Below, piece by piece: positions 7,774 to 16,181 of a stretch of 64,000 nucleotides of DNA. Each line of letters starts with the position of its first letter. Within the stretch, counting starts at the first letter, position 1. The DNA is from Streptomyces chrestomyceticus JCM 4735 (GTDB lineage Bacteria > Actinomycetota > Actinomycetes > Streptomycetales > Streptomycetaceae), in the NCBI RefSeq assembly GCF_003865135.1, contig NZ_BHZC01000001.1:8494001-8558000 (forward strand), read 5' to 3'. Made by a program: the position numbers and the translations under genes. The notes below the pieces were generated by a model, which was not told the DNA's origin, did not search any database, and saw nothing but the letters and a program-made list of their open reading frames with translations.

Positions 7774-9876
7774 GTGCGAAGAGCCTGGCTGGTCGTCACC
7801 GGCGCCGTTGTGGCGATGGTGTGCGCCGGTGTGCTGGCCCCGGCGGCGTTCGAGGCGCTGAGCACGGGCGGTGCGGCGTACACCGGCAGTGAGGCACACA
7901 CAGCCCGGCGGGAGGCGGAACGGCTGGGCGTGCCCTGCCCTGATCTGCTGCTCGCCCTGTCAACGCGGGCCACGGACAACTCGTCGATACCGGCGCAGGA
8001 CGCCGCCCGTGTGGTGGTGGAGAAACTCTCCCGGCGCCCCGACGTGCGTACGGCATGGTCCGCGGCGACGGCCGACGATCCCTGGCTGCGGTCCAAGGAC
8101 GGCCGGACACTACTGGTGGCCGTACAGCTGAAGGGCACGGCCAAGGAACGCTCGGACACAGCTCCCCGCGTGGTGGCCGACGCCCGCTCCGCCGTCCCGA
8201 GCAGCCGCGTGGAGCCCAGCGGCGAAGTGTGGGCCAACCGGGAGATCGACGAGGCGATCGAGCAGGACGCGCGCCGCGCCGAACTGCTGGCGGCACCCGT
8301 AATCTTCGCCGTCCTGGTGTTCGCCTACGGCTCCGTGGTGTCCGCTGTGCTCCCGGTCGTAGTGGCCGCCCTGGCCGTCGGGTGCTCGCTGCCGGTGCTG
8401 GGCGCGCTCACCCAGGTGATCGACGTGTCCCGGACCGCGGTCAGCGCCGCTTCGGCGATCGGTCTGGGCCTGGCCGTGGACTACAGCCTCTTCCTCCTGG
8501 CGCGGGTGCGGGAGGAGACGGCGCGGGGCGCCACTCCCGAGGCGGCGCTGTCGGGCGCGCTGCGCTCGGCCGGGCACTCGGTGGCGGTCTCGGCCGCCGC
8601 CATCACCGCCTGCGCCGCCGCCGCCATGGTGGTGCCCGTCCCCCTGCTGCGCGGACTGTGCGTGGCGGCCATGGTCGTTCCCGTCATGGCCGCGGTGGCC
8701 GCCTTGACGGTCGTACCCGCCTGCCTGCGGCTGCTCGGCCCCCGCGCCCATGCCTGGGATCCACTGGCGCGGTGGCGGCGCACCCGTACGGGCGACAAGA
8801 GCCCCTTTTGGCAGGGGATGGCACAGGCGGTGACCGCACGGCCCCTACTCTCCGGCGCGCTGGTGACGCTGCTGCTGGTCCTGATGGCGACGCCGGTCGT
8901 CCACGTCCGGCTCGGCCAGGTCGACGAACGCGCCCTGCCCGCCTCCGCCCAGGCGGCCGCCATCGCGGCCCGCGTGCGCGCCGAGTTCGCCGTACCGCCC
9001 GACCGGGTCCTCACCGCCGTCGTCACCGGACCCCGCGCGGCGGACGGCGCCCGGGCGTACGGCGACCGGCTCGCCGGCCTCCCCGATGTGACCGGCGTCC
9101 GCGTGGTGCGCGCGGACCCTCGGGACCAGGCAGCCGTCGTGACGGTGGCCGCCTCCCCCGCCCCCGACTCGCAAGCGGCGGACGACCTGGTGCGGACAAT
9201 CCGCGACACTCCCGCGCCGGGCCGGGCATCGGTAGGCGGGCAGGCGGCGCAGATCACCGACACGACGAACGCCGTCGCCGAGGCGCTGCCCGCCAGCCTG
9301 CTGATCATGGCCGCAGCGCTCATGCTCCTTCTGGGCTTCTACACCCGCACCGTGGTCGCCCCTCTGAAGGCACTGGCCGTGGCGGCCATCAGCCTGGGGG
9401 CGAGCTTCGGCGTCATCGTCCTCGTTTTCCAGGACGGCCACGGCGCCGCGCTGCTGGGCGGCATGACGGCGACGGGAGCTCTGGACGTCTCCGGGCTGCT
9501 GTTCGCCCTCTTCATCACGCTCGGCCTGTCGGTCGACTACGAGGTGTTCCTGCTGGGCCGGATCCGGGAGGAATACCTGCGCCACGGTGACAACCGCACG
9601 GCGATCACCGACGGGATCGGCCGTACCGGCCGGCTGATGACGGCCGCCGCGACGGCGGTGGCGATCTCCACCGCCGCCATGGGCACGTCCGACGTCGCCG
9701 TGCTCAAACTCATCGGCATCGGACTCGCCTTCGGCGCCCTCATGGACGCCGTGCTGGTGCGCGGAGTCCTGGTGCCGGCCGTCATGGCCGCCCTCGGGCC
9801 ACTCAACTGGTGGCTGCCCGGCCGCAGAGCCGTCCCGCCGCCGCCCACCGCAAAGGCACCCGAGGACGAGGGCTGA
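7774..9876 (+). CDS. MMPL-family transporter (RND superfamily)
   Basis: About 700 residues. One N-terminal membrane helix (AWLVVTGAVVAMVCAGVL) is followed by an extracytoplasmic domain and a five-helix block including ASAIGLGLAVDYSLFLLARV. A second soluble domain and a second block with ITLGLSVDYEVFLLGRIREE come next. The paired GLxVDY(S/E)xFLLxRxREE motifs are the MMPL signature. GTG 7774 is chosen because AGGAGG lies 8-9 nt upstream; GTG 7765 is an alternative. It follows the type III PKS by 149 bp on the same strand. MMPL proteins export lipids and lipidated polyketides, fitting export of the locus product and/or self-protection. Confidence 0.9.
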   Translation: MRRAWLVVTGAVVAMVCAGVLAPAAFEALSTGGAAYTGSEAHTARREAERLGVPCPDLLLALSTRATDNSSIPAQDAARVVVEKLSRRPDVRTAWSAATADDPWLRSKDGRTLLVAVQLKGTAKERSDTAPRVVADARSAVPSSRVEPSGEVWANREIDEAIEQDARRAELLAAPVIFAVLVFAYGSVVSAVLPVVVAALAVGCSLPVLGALTQVIDVSRTAVSAASAIGLGLAVDYSLFLLARVREETARGATPEAALSGALRSAGHSVAVSAAAITACAAAAMVVPVPLLRGLCVAAMVVPVMAAVAALTVVPACLRLLGPRAHAWDPLARWRRTRTGDKSPFWQGMAQAVTARPLLSGALVTLLLVLMATPVVHVRLGQVDERALPASAQAAAIAARVRAEFAVPPDRVLTAVVTGPRAADGARAYGDRLAGLPDVTGVRVVRADPRDQAAVVTVAASPAPDSQAADDLVRTIRDTPAPGRASVGGQAAQITDTTNAVAEALPASLLIMAAALMLLLGFYTRTVVAPLKALAVAAISLGASFGVIVLVFQDGHGAALLGGMTATGALDVSGLLFALFITLGLSVDYEVFLLGRIREEYLRHGDNRTAITDGIGRTGRLMTAAATAVAISTAAMGTSDVAVLKLIGIGLAFGALMDAVLVRGVLVPAVMAALGPLNWWLPGRRAVPPPPTAKAPEDEG

Positions 9877-10447
9877 ACGAAAGCCGATCGGCGCGCCTGT
9901 GGTATCCATGGACGTCCCGGATTCCCGGGCGCGGTCCTACAGCGCCTGCCACCGTGCGGTGTACTGGTGCAGCAGTGCCGGGTATCCGACACAGAACCGT
10001 CTGGCTGGTTGCTCAACCTTCGGCTCTGGGCGGCCTTCGTTGTGAGGTCTGAATCCTGGGTGTGTGGCCGGCCTGGCGGGCTACCGGGGACGATTCCAGG
10101 GTCTTCACCGGGCAGCGTACCGAAGATCGCCCCACGCCACTCAGCGGCCTGCAGGAGCAACCGCAGCGAGGCCCGGCAGGGCAGCATCGGCTTCGTGATG
10201 GGCGCCCTGCCGGGCCTCGGAGCGGCTCCGGTACACCGGCCGGCGTTTCAGCTCGCGTCGGGGCTCTTGCCCACCAGCTGCGTCAGCTTGCGTGAACTGC
10301 TGCCCTCCGCCGCCGCGTTCCCGGCGGCGGCGGCAGGCAGCTTCCGAACGACCGGTCAGAGCCGCGGTACGGCCCCGTGACCGGGTACGGCGAAAACAGG
10401 CGGATGGTGGGTCGGCCTGGGGCGCGGCACTGGCGTTGCCGCCAGAT
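9877..10447. other. Non-coding or decayed stretch after the biosynthetic operon
   Basis: No convincing intact gene. A strong hairpin occupies 10168-10218. On the minus strand a short open end (KLTQLVGKSPDAS before a stop near 10257) resembles the tail of a protein, but no start or domain accompanies it. Several overlapping open frames here are composition-driven. Confidence 0.4.
10168..10218. terminator. 15-bp perfect inverted repeat, terminator-like
   Basis: GAGGCCCGGCAGGGC (10168-10182) is the exact reverse complement of 10204-10218, with a 21-nt loop. It lies about 290 bp after the MMPL stop and could end the operon or a lost opposing gene. It may alternatively be a mobile-element scar. 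Confidence 0.5.
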
Positions 10448-10545
10448 TCAGACTGTCTTCACCGTGCCACCGTCGATGACGTAATCCGCACCTGTGATGT
10501 TGCCGGCGGCGTCAGAGAGAAGAAATGCGATCAAGGCCGCCAGTG
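10448..10545 (-). pseudogene. C-terminal scrap of a short-chain dehydrogenase
   Basis: On the minus strand, ending at TGA 10448-10450, the frame reads [20 protein letters not shown] then [12 protein letters not shown]. This is the diagnostic SDR C-terminus (AAxxxFLLSDAAxxITG...VDGG). The rest of the roughly 250-residue protein is not found upstream in any frame, so only a fragment survives. Confidence 0.75.
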
Positions 10546-10838
10546 CCGAGGAAGCCGATGGGCTCCACGTGGGACAGGAGAGGCGGTCATGGGCCTGTTT
10601 CTCACGAGCAACGCGTTCACATCCCGGGCTGTGTTCGAACAGTTCTTGGGTGTGTCAACGCGTACTCGTGGTAGCTGAAAGCGCTGCTCGATACGGGCGC
10701 TAGGTCGGGGGGACCAGCGACGCCCGTCGGTCGCCCCGACGCACACGGGCGCCATCGCGGTCGTGTACAGCAGACGCCTGGCAGCGGTTGTAGTTGTATA
10801 GGAATCGCTGCTGTTCAGCCAGAGATCGGGAAGGTCCC
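10546..10838. other. Decayed intergenic stretch
   Basis: No supported gene. A minus-strand open frame (10531-10755) overlaps the SDR scrap and has no recognisable domain. Remains of the SDR N-terminal half could not be traced here. Confidence 0.35.
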
Positions 10839-10928
10839 ATGATGTCTCGCCGGCCTGTGGATCAGCAGGAGACGTTCTGCCTCGTCCTGGGCGACGAGAT
10901 GCGCGACGCGGGACATCCGCGGACGTGA
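10839..10928 (+). pseudogene. N-terminal scrap of an XRE-type regulator
   Basis: A 29-codon open frame, MMSRRPVDQQETFCLVLGDE then MRDAGHPRT and a stop. It matches the typical N-terminus of Streptomyces XRE regulators of the form RPVDxQETFxxVLGDELRxLR, in which the HTH follows immediately. The HTH is absent, so this is a remnant. The match is from memory of the family pattern, not a search. Confidence 0.45.
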
Positions 10929-11099
10929 TATCCGCTGAAAGCGTGTCATCCCGGGGGTTGGGTCAGCCTGCACCGACAATGCCCTACCGTCGGCTAGGCC
11001 GAAACGGCTAGGTGCTTAGAAGGCACCTGCTCTATTCCTCGGTGTCAACGGGTGAACCTGCCGACAGGGAGCTCCTTTGTGACGCTGCAGCCGTGGCGG

Positions 11100-11189
11100 T
11101 TCGCCGACGGCAGACGCATCGAGTCGGCAACGGACTGGAACAGGGCGGCGAAGCAAGCAAACCTAGAACAGCCCGGAGAAGCGCGGTGA
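11100..11189 (+). other. Peptide-coding remnant with a diverged copy at 15287
   Basis: The frame reads RFADGRRIESATDWN and ends at TGA 11187-11189. A related string, FAHGRRERTAKDWN, is encoded at 15287-15328. The DNA shares CCTTTGTG, ACGGCAGACG and GGACTGGAAC in the same order. In both places it precedes the hairpin element listed separately. It is probably the same decayed gene in two recombinase modules; the function is unknown. Confidence 0.4.
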
Positions 11190-11232
11190 TGCCCTGCTGT
11201 TTCTGCGAGCACCTATACGTTGGGTAGGCGGG

Positions 11233-11279
11233 GCAACATAGCCGACGATCGCCGGTTAGCCAAACCGGTGATTCCGCGG
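11233..11279. repeat. Conserved hairpin element, copy 1
   Basis: This 47-bp stretch is 38/47 identical to 15654-15700 and starts with the identical 17-mer GCAACATAGCCGACGAT. It folds as GATCGCCGGTT / AACCGGTGATT with a 5-nt loop, including G-T wobbles. Differences between the copies mostly preserve pairing. It lies 75 bp upstream of the recombinase-like gene at 11354. Confidence 0.65.
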
Positions 11280-11353
11280 ATCATTGAATCTGTCGCGCGG
11301 TTCTCCGTGTGGCTCATTGAGATACTTCCCCGAGGAGTTCGGAGTTCATACCT

Positions 11354-11983
11354 GTGCCTGTCGACGTCATGGACGAAGAATGGCTGCTTTCCGCAGAGCA
11401 GATTCGTTCGTTGCTCAAGGCGATCCGTGGAAAAACGGGTGGCCATCACTCGGTGTACCCTTTCATACGCACCGTCGCCGAGCAGGCTCTGCGTCCGAGT
11501 GAGGCTCGCGCTTTGCGGGTGAGTGACGTGGTTCTCTCGGAGGGTGGCGAGACAAGCTTGACGGCCCGCCATAAGGGGGCTGAGCGGAAGGTTCCCCTTC
11601 GGCCGCAGTTCGTTGGGTTCCTGCGCGAGTGGATAGACGAGGGCGGCCTTCAGGAAGACGAACTGCTGTTTCCGGGCAAGCATGACCGCCCGCTCACGGC
11701 TTCCGTGTACATGCGGATCTGGGAGCAGGCTCAGGAAGCCGCTCTGCCGCGGGACGAGCGGTACTGGTGGCGCCTGGGGGAGCCCATCGCCATTCTTCGC
11801 GAGTCGCGCCTGGTGATGTGGCTGAAGATGGGCACCTCACCGGTCACGGTTGCCGAGTGGGGTGGCGTGAGCCCGAAGTGGCTTGCGCTGCGTTATCCGT
11901 ACTGCTTCCGCACGGAGGAGGCCGAAGTCGGCTCGGAGCACCTGACGCAGGTGACAGCGCTCCCGGGCTCGCTCCACTTGTGA
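11354..11983 (+). CDS. Degenerate tyrosine recombinase-like protein
   Basis: A 209-residue protein from GTG 11354 (ATG 11369 is an alternative). It starts with a catalytic-domain-like region: LSAEQIRSLLKAI, then EQALRPSEARALRVSDVV, which keeps the first arginine context. The C-terminal part, PIAILRESRLVMWLKMGTSP and VTVAEWGGVSPKWLALRYPY, aligns with the usual HDLRHA...VAEWAGHS...LRVYA block. The two histidines are replaced (HDLRH to AILRE; GHS to GVS), while the arginine and a tyrosine remain. The N-terminal arm-binding domain is missing. The open frame is intact, so it may be a repurposed DNA-binding protein or a slowly decaying integrase; catalysis is unlikely. Confidence 0.65.
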   Translation: MPVDVMDEEWLLSAEQIRSLLKAIRGKTGGHHSVYPFIRTVAEQALRPSEARALRVSDVVLSEGGETSLTARHKGAERKVPLRPQFVGFLREWIDEGGLQEDELLFPGKHDRPLTASVYMRIWEQAQEAALPRDERYWWRLGEPIAILRESRLVMWLKMGTSPVTVAEWGGVSPKWLALRYPYCFRTEEAEVGSEHLTQVTALPGSLHL

Positions 11984-12218
11984 TCCCCGGCCTGGGCTCT
12001 GGCTGACGGCCAGAGCCCAGGCGCCACTCAGCTCATCCTTTTCCGCGTCGGTGGTTCTCACTCCGATACGACGTCATGTGACCAGTGTCCGCCTGGTCGA
12101 AGTCGCGCGGAGAGGCGGTCCCGCTGCCCTTGACGGGGCTGGTTGCCCGCCTTGGCCCGCCGGTGACCCGGCTGCCGACTCGCTGGGCGCCAATCCACTT
12201 CACCGCAAGGTCTCCTTC
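11984..12218. other. Spacer between recombinase-like gene and excisionase
   Basis: No gene is supported. The stretch 11990-12024 contains inverted CTGGGCTCTGGC / GCCAGAGCCCAG arms around a short loop (CCTGGGCTCTGGCTGACGGC then CAGAGCCCAGG). This is a probable terminator for the gene at 11354. Confidence 0.5.
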
Positions 12219-12425
12219 ATGCCTGCACGCTTGCTGTCCGTCCCCGCCGTCGCCGCCGCCCTGGACGTCGACCGCCGCACCGTCTATCGCTTCATCGCGG
12301 CCGGCGACCTGCCTGTCATCGACCTCCGTACCGGACCAGGCCCGTCCCGCGTACGGATCCCAGCAGCCAGCCTCGATGAGTTCATCAGCCGCCGCACCGT
12401 CGCAAAGCCAGCAGCCCACCACTGA
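12219..12425 (+). CDS. Excisionase-family HTH protein
   Basis: A 68-residue protein from ATG 12219 (MPARLLSVPAVAAALDVDRR), continuing TVYRFIAAGDLPVIDL and SRVRIPAASLDEFISRR. This is the winged-helix excisionase pattern: recognition helix, wing, then an R-x-P-x-x-x-LDEF tail. Excisionases bind attachment sites to bias an integrase toward excision. It is immediately upstream of a dead integrase (12468-13300), so it is probably functionally orphaned. An AAGG site lies 10 nt upstream of the start. Confidence 0.8.
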   Translation: MPARLLSVPAVAAALDVDRRTVYRFIAAGDLPVIDLRTGPGPSRVRIPAASLDEFISRRTVAKPAAHH

Positions 12426-12467
12426 CCCCAGTCCTCGCCGTCTGCGTCAACATCGAACATGGAGTAG

Positions 12468-13300
12468 AGCCTGTATCTCCGAAAGCTGAAGTCCGGCAAG
12501 TGACAGGCGACCGTACGCAACCGGGCCGGGGACCGGTTCAGTGAAACCTTTCCCCTCAAGGCGCAGGCGCGCTTGGGGCACCGAGATGGAGACGCAGTTC
12601 ACCCGCGGGGCTCTTCGAGATCCTCGGGTCGGTGAAATGTCATTCCGCGAATGGCACGACCGCTGGTGGAACGCCCGCATCGTCGAGCCATACACCCTGC
12701 GCGGTGACGCCTCCAGTATCAAGAACCACGTTCTGCCCTACTGGGCCGACTGGGAGATGCGGGCCATCACCCGCATGGACATCCAAAGCTGGATCCGTAC
12801 CCTGGCCGAGAACAGCACGGGGGCGGCCGCGATCCAGCGGGCCTACAACCTGATGTCGTCCATCATGCGTGCAGCTGTCGACGACGACGCGATAGCAGTG
12901 AGCCCGTGCCGCAGAATCGATCTGCCCCAGATCGCGGTCAAGCCGCCCCAGTGGTTCACCCTCGACCAGGCGCAGAGCATCCTCGACGAACTTCCTGCCC
13001 CCTGGAAAATGATGTGCCTGCTCGGCTTCTACACCGGCCTGCGCTGGGGCGAACTCTCCGGGCTGCACCGCCACCGCATCGACCAGCGCCGCTCACGCCT
13101 GTTCGTGGTGGAGGCCAATACCAAAAGCGGCATCAAGGAGTACCCCAAGAGCTCCAGGAGCCGACGGGAAGTCCCGCTGCCGCCCCATGTCCTGGAGGTC
13201 CTCGCCCGCTTCATCCACCGCCTCGACCGGGACGCGCTGGTGTTCACCACCATCACCAAGGGCCGTGCCGGACGCCGCTTCGACGACGGCAACCGGCGGG
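12468..13300 (+). pseudogene. Tyrosine integrase, dead (nonsense, frameshift and 3' truncation)
   Basis: The N-terminus reads SLYLRKLKSGK, then an in-frame TGA at 12501-12503 where W is expected, then QATVRNRAGDRFSETFPLKA. A frameshift near 12565 moves the frame to WGTEMETQFTRGALRDP. The rest covers the SAM-like core-binding domain and the start of the catalytic domain with its first arginine (FYTGLRWGELSGL) and VFTTITKGRAGRRFDDGN. The HxxR, HxxH/W and Tyr motifs are missing: sequence identity ends near 13300, where unrelated minus-strand sequence begins. The gene carries at least three inactivating lesions and belonged to the excisionase upstream. Confidence 0.85.
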
Positions 13301-13377
13301 CCGGTGCCGAAGTAGGAGTGCCGGTCGCGTTCCTGCTGCGGGGTGAGCTGATCGACCACGATGAACGGAAGTTCCAT
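13297..13377 (-). pseudogene. 5' scrap of an unidentified gene
   Basis: Minus-strand ATG at 13375-13377 starts MELPFIVVDQLTPQQERDRH, which looks like a genuine N-terminus. Within about 27 codons it runs into the truncated integrase. The junction near 13300 marks a deletion that fused two oppositely oriented genes. The protein family is not identified. Confidence 0.4.
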
Positions 13378-13624
13378 GGGGGCCTCTCGCTGTGATCCGA
13401 ACGCCAGGCTCCGGAACCGCAGCCCCGGGGCGTCATCACCACGGCACCACAGCCACCTGACCGGGCGAAGCCGGTGAAGCGCGGCGAACGGAGGCTGACG
13501 CCGCGGCGTGTCCCGGCGTGCCGACCGGCGAAACACCGGCGAACCGGCTTGCGTTGTTCCGGCCGGGCGGCGGTCTGCGTACGCTCGGAAGGTTCGGTCG
13601 GTAATGCGACGGAAGGGCCCGAGG

Positions 13625-15112
13625 ATGGGACAGGCCGGGAAACGGTTGCCCAACGCATTCCTGAGCCACTTCATGGAACGGGCCCAGCTCTCCAACGCCC
13701 AGCTCGCCCAGGCGGTGACCGCGGGGGCGCGGGCCGCAGGGCACCGGGACATCAATCCGGACGAGAGCCGGGTACGGCGCTGGCGCGGCGGGGAGTGCCC
13801 GCGACAGCCCGTGCCGCAGATCATCGCCCAGGTGCTCGGTGCTCGGTGCTCGGTGCTCGGTGCTCGGTGCTCGGTGCTCGGTGCTCGGTGCCCGGTGCTC
13901 GGTGCTCGGTGCCCGGCTGGCCCTGCCCCTGACCCCGGCGGACGTGGGCCTGCCGGGACCGCTGCAGCCGCCCAGCTGCGGCGCCGACCTGCCGTGGCAG
14001 CACACCGCCACCATCGCCGCCATCGCCCACCTGACCCGGAGTGACCTGATGCTGCCGCACACCCGCACCAGCGACGACGCCGCTCAGATCCGCGCCGCCG
14101 ACGCCCTCCTGGAGCCGCTGCGCCGCTGGCCGTCCGCCAAACCCACCAGCCTGCCGAACGCGCCGCGCACCGGCCGGCTGGGCACCGCACAGGTCGAATC
14201 GATCGAGACACTGACCGCCGCCTTCCGGGACGCGGACAACCGGCACGGCGGCGTGCTCTCCCGCCGGGCGGTCGTGGCCCAGATGAGCGAGATCAACGAC
14301 CTGCTCGCCACCGCCTCCTACACCGAAGCCACCGGGCGCCGCCTCTTCCGCGCCGTCGCCGACCTGGGCAGCGTCGCCAGCTGGATGAGCTTCGACGCCG
14401 GAGCACACGTCAGCGCACAGCGCCTGTTCGTCACCGCGGTGCACGCCGCCAGCGAAGGCGGAGACCGGCAGCTCGGCGCGCACATCCTCCAGTGCATGGC
14501 CCGGCAGATGTCCCACCTGGGGCATGTCGAGGACGCCCTCGAACTCATCGCCCTGGCCCAGTACGGGGCACGCCGGCACGTCAGCCCCGGCACCCGCGCG
14601 GTCCTCGCCGCGCTGCACTCGCGGTTCAGTGCCAGTGCGGCGACTTGGAGGAGAGCCAGCGGGCGGCCCAGGAAGCCGAAGACGCCTTCACCCGCATCCG
14701 TCCCGGTGACGAGCCGCCGCACACCGCGTTCTTCGATGAGGCGGAACTGTCGGCCACGCTCGGCGTCGCCCACCAGATCGCTGCCAAGCAGACCCCCGGT
14801 CACCAGCGCGCCCGCCGCGCCGAGCAGTCTCTGACGCTGCTGACGAACGCCCTGCGGCTGCGGCCCGGCGGCCGCGTACGCTCCCGCGCGTTCGACCACA
14901 TCGGCCTCGCCCGCACCCACCTGGCCGTCGGAGAACTGGCCGGGGCCTGCCAGGAGGCCACCACTGCCCTCACCATCGCCGAGGGCCTGCACAGCACCCG
15001 CATCGCCGACCGGCTCAGCGAACTCCATGAGGAGACCGAGCCGCACGCGAGCAGCAGCGACATCAGCGCCCTTCGCGAGCGCCTGGAAAACGCGGTCACC
15101 ACCGCACGGTGA
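13625..15112 (+). pseudogene. XRE-HTH/TPR-type regulator, split into three frames
   Basis: ATG 13625 begins MGQAGKRLPNAFLSHFMERA, then a DNA-binding region (DINPDESRVRRWRGGECPRQ). At QIIAQVLG the frame enters a 12-copy GTGCTCG repeat (13832-13915). The expected continuation, LALPLTPADVGLPGPLQ through SEINDLLATASYTEATGRRL and VEDALELIALAQYGA, is in another frame. Near 14626-14640 it shifts again to CGDLEESQRAAQEAEDAFTR and a TPR-like C-terminus ending ALRERLENAVTTAR. The intact Streptomyces family is about 450-480 residues. As it stands, translation would stop at 14044 after about 139 residues with VLGARCS repeats. Changing the repeat by -1 or +2 units joins the first two parts, but the second shift would remain. 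Confidence 0.8.
13832..13915 (+). repeat. Heptanucleotide tandem repeat (12 units of GTGCTCG)
   Basis: Twelve contiguous 7-bp units: eight GTGCTCG, one GTGCCCG, two GTGCTCG, one GTGCCCG. The repeat lies inside the coding region of the regulator at 13625. Each unit changes the frame by one, and the upstream and downstream parts are in register with 11, 8, 5, 2 or 14 units but not with 12. No unit phase contains a stop, so in-frame readings give a VLGARCS heptapeptide repeat. Confidence 0.95.
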
Positions 15113-15653
15113 ACGAAGCACTGGAAGCTGAGTGAGACGGACTGCTGCACGTGTGCCACCGAGGAGGCATCGCTGTGCTGGTCTCGCCCGCAACGCGGTG
15201 CTGATCAGCGCCCGCACGTCTGTGAGGGCGTAGGTGCCGCGCCTTTGTGCTTTCCGCTCGCACCGCGCGGGCTATCGGCCAGCCTATTCGCCCACGGCAG
15301 ACGAGAAAGAACTGCAAAGGACTGGAACCTGCTCCAGGGCTATGTGAACGTATAACACCCCCGGAGGAACAGGGCTCAACAACAGCTCGCCGGGCGACAA
15401 GTGAGGAGTCTGTTCTGTCGACCTGGCACTCTCCGACCTGTTCGGATGACTCTCCCAGCTGCCTGCGCTCTGAAGGCAAGTGACGCGAGGACCACGACTG
15501 GGTTGGCCGGACGGGGCAACGACACTATGGGCCTCGGATGCCGTCGCAAGACGGGTCCGCTGGTCGAAGAGAAGGCGGAAATCCGGCACTTGAGAAACCT
15601 GCTGGGTGTAGCCGCCGACGGTGGGTGAGAGCGCCTCTCGGCGGCGAAGGAAT
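15113..15653. other. Decayed spacer before the intact xis-int module
   Basis: No intact gene. At 15287-15328 it holds the diverged copy of the FA-GRR---DWN remnant also found at 11100. The remaining open frames are short and lack motifs. Confidence 0.4.
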
Positions 15654-15700
15654 GCAACATAGCCGACGATCCCCGGTTAGGGAAGCCGGGGATCGTCCGG
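15654..15700. repeat. Conserved hairpin element, copy 2
   Basis: Shares the 17-mer GCAACATAGCCGACGAT and 38/47 positions with 11233-11279. Here the arms GACGATCCCCGG (15665-15676) and CCGGGGATCGTC (15686-15697) are perfectly complementary. A G-T pair in copy 1 is C-G here, with both sides changed. It lies upstream of the excisionase-integrase pair. Confidence 0.65.
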
Positions 15701-15820
15701 ACACTCAAAGCAGTCCGCAACTGGCTGCGCTTAGCAGTGGAGCCAGACGGACGCGAACAACGTCGAGTCCCAAAGCCTCGGCGTCGCTGCCCGCCGTCCT
15801 CCCAGCGCTTGAAAGCCTCT

Positions 15821-16141
15821 GTGACTGCAAACTCATTGTCTTCCCCGCCCGCTGCCGTTTCCGTCCTCGGTCCGACAGGTGCCGCACAAAGAGCGTTCCT
15901 GAACCTCAAGGAAGCGGCAGAGTACCTCGGTCTGTCGCCGAACACGCTCTATGTGTGGCGACACCGTCGGCAAGGGCCGCCGAGCTTTCGTATGGGCGCC
16001 CGTGGTCGTGTGATGTATCGATTGGAAGCGCTTGACGCCTGGGTCAGAGAACAAGAGCTGGCCGACTCGCGCTCCAACACTTCACTGAGCCCCGTGAGTG
16101 CACCGCCAGCGTCGCGTCCCAGCGGCGCAACCGGAACATGA
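15821..16141 (+). CDS. xis: Excisionase-family HTH protein
   Basis: The conserved part begins QRAFLNLKEAAEYLGLSPNT, then LYVWRHRRQGPPSFRMGARG and RVMYRLEALDAWVREQE, an excisionase/MerR-type winged helix with the R-x-x-LDAWV tail. The start is uncertain. GTG 15821 gives 106 residues; GTG 15737 adds a basic leader and is the first start after an in-frame stop at 15626; neither has a strong ribosome site. The open frame also continues upstream through the hairpin element. It is followed by the intact integrase 40 bp later, the usual xis-int order of actinobacterial integrative elements. Confidence 0.8.
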   Translation: MTANSLSSPPAAVSVLGPTGAAQRAFLNLKEAAEYLGLSPNTLYVWRHRRQGPPSFRMGARGRVMYRLEALDAWVREQELADSRSNTSLSPVSAPPASRPSGATGT

Positions 16142-16181
16142 CACATGTACACCCTCTTCTTTGGTTGCATCGAGGAATTTT

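Noticed and set aside
9967..10380. 137-codon plus-strand frame after the MMPL gene
   Set aside because: Runs through a 15-bp inverted repeat, with no motif and no ribosome site.
10200..10380. Minus-strand C-terminal-looking peptide ending KLTQLVGKSPDAS
   Set aside because: An in-frame stop about 40 codons upstream and no start; no family match, so not called as a gene.
13832..13915. Possible CRISPR or REP array in the regulator
   Set aside because: Contiguous 7-bp units, no spacers, no dyad.
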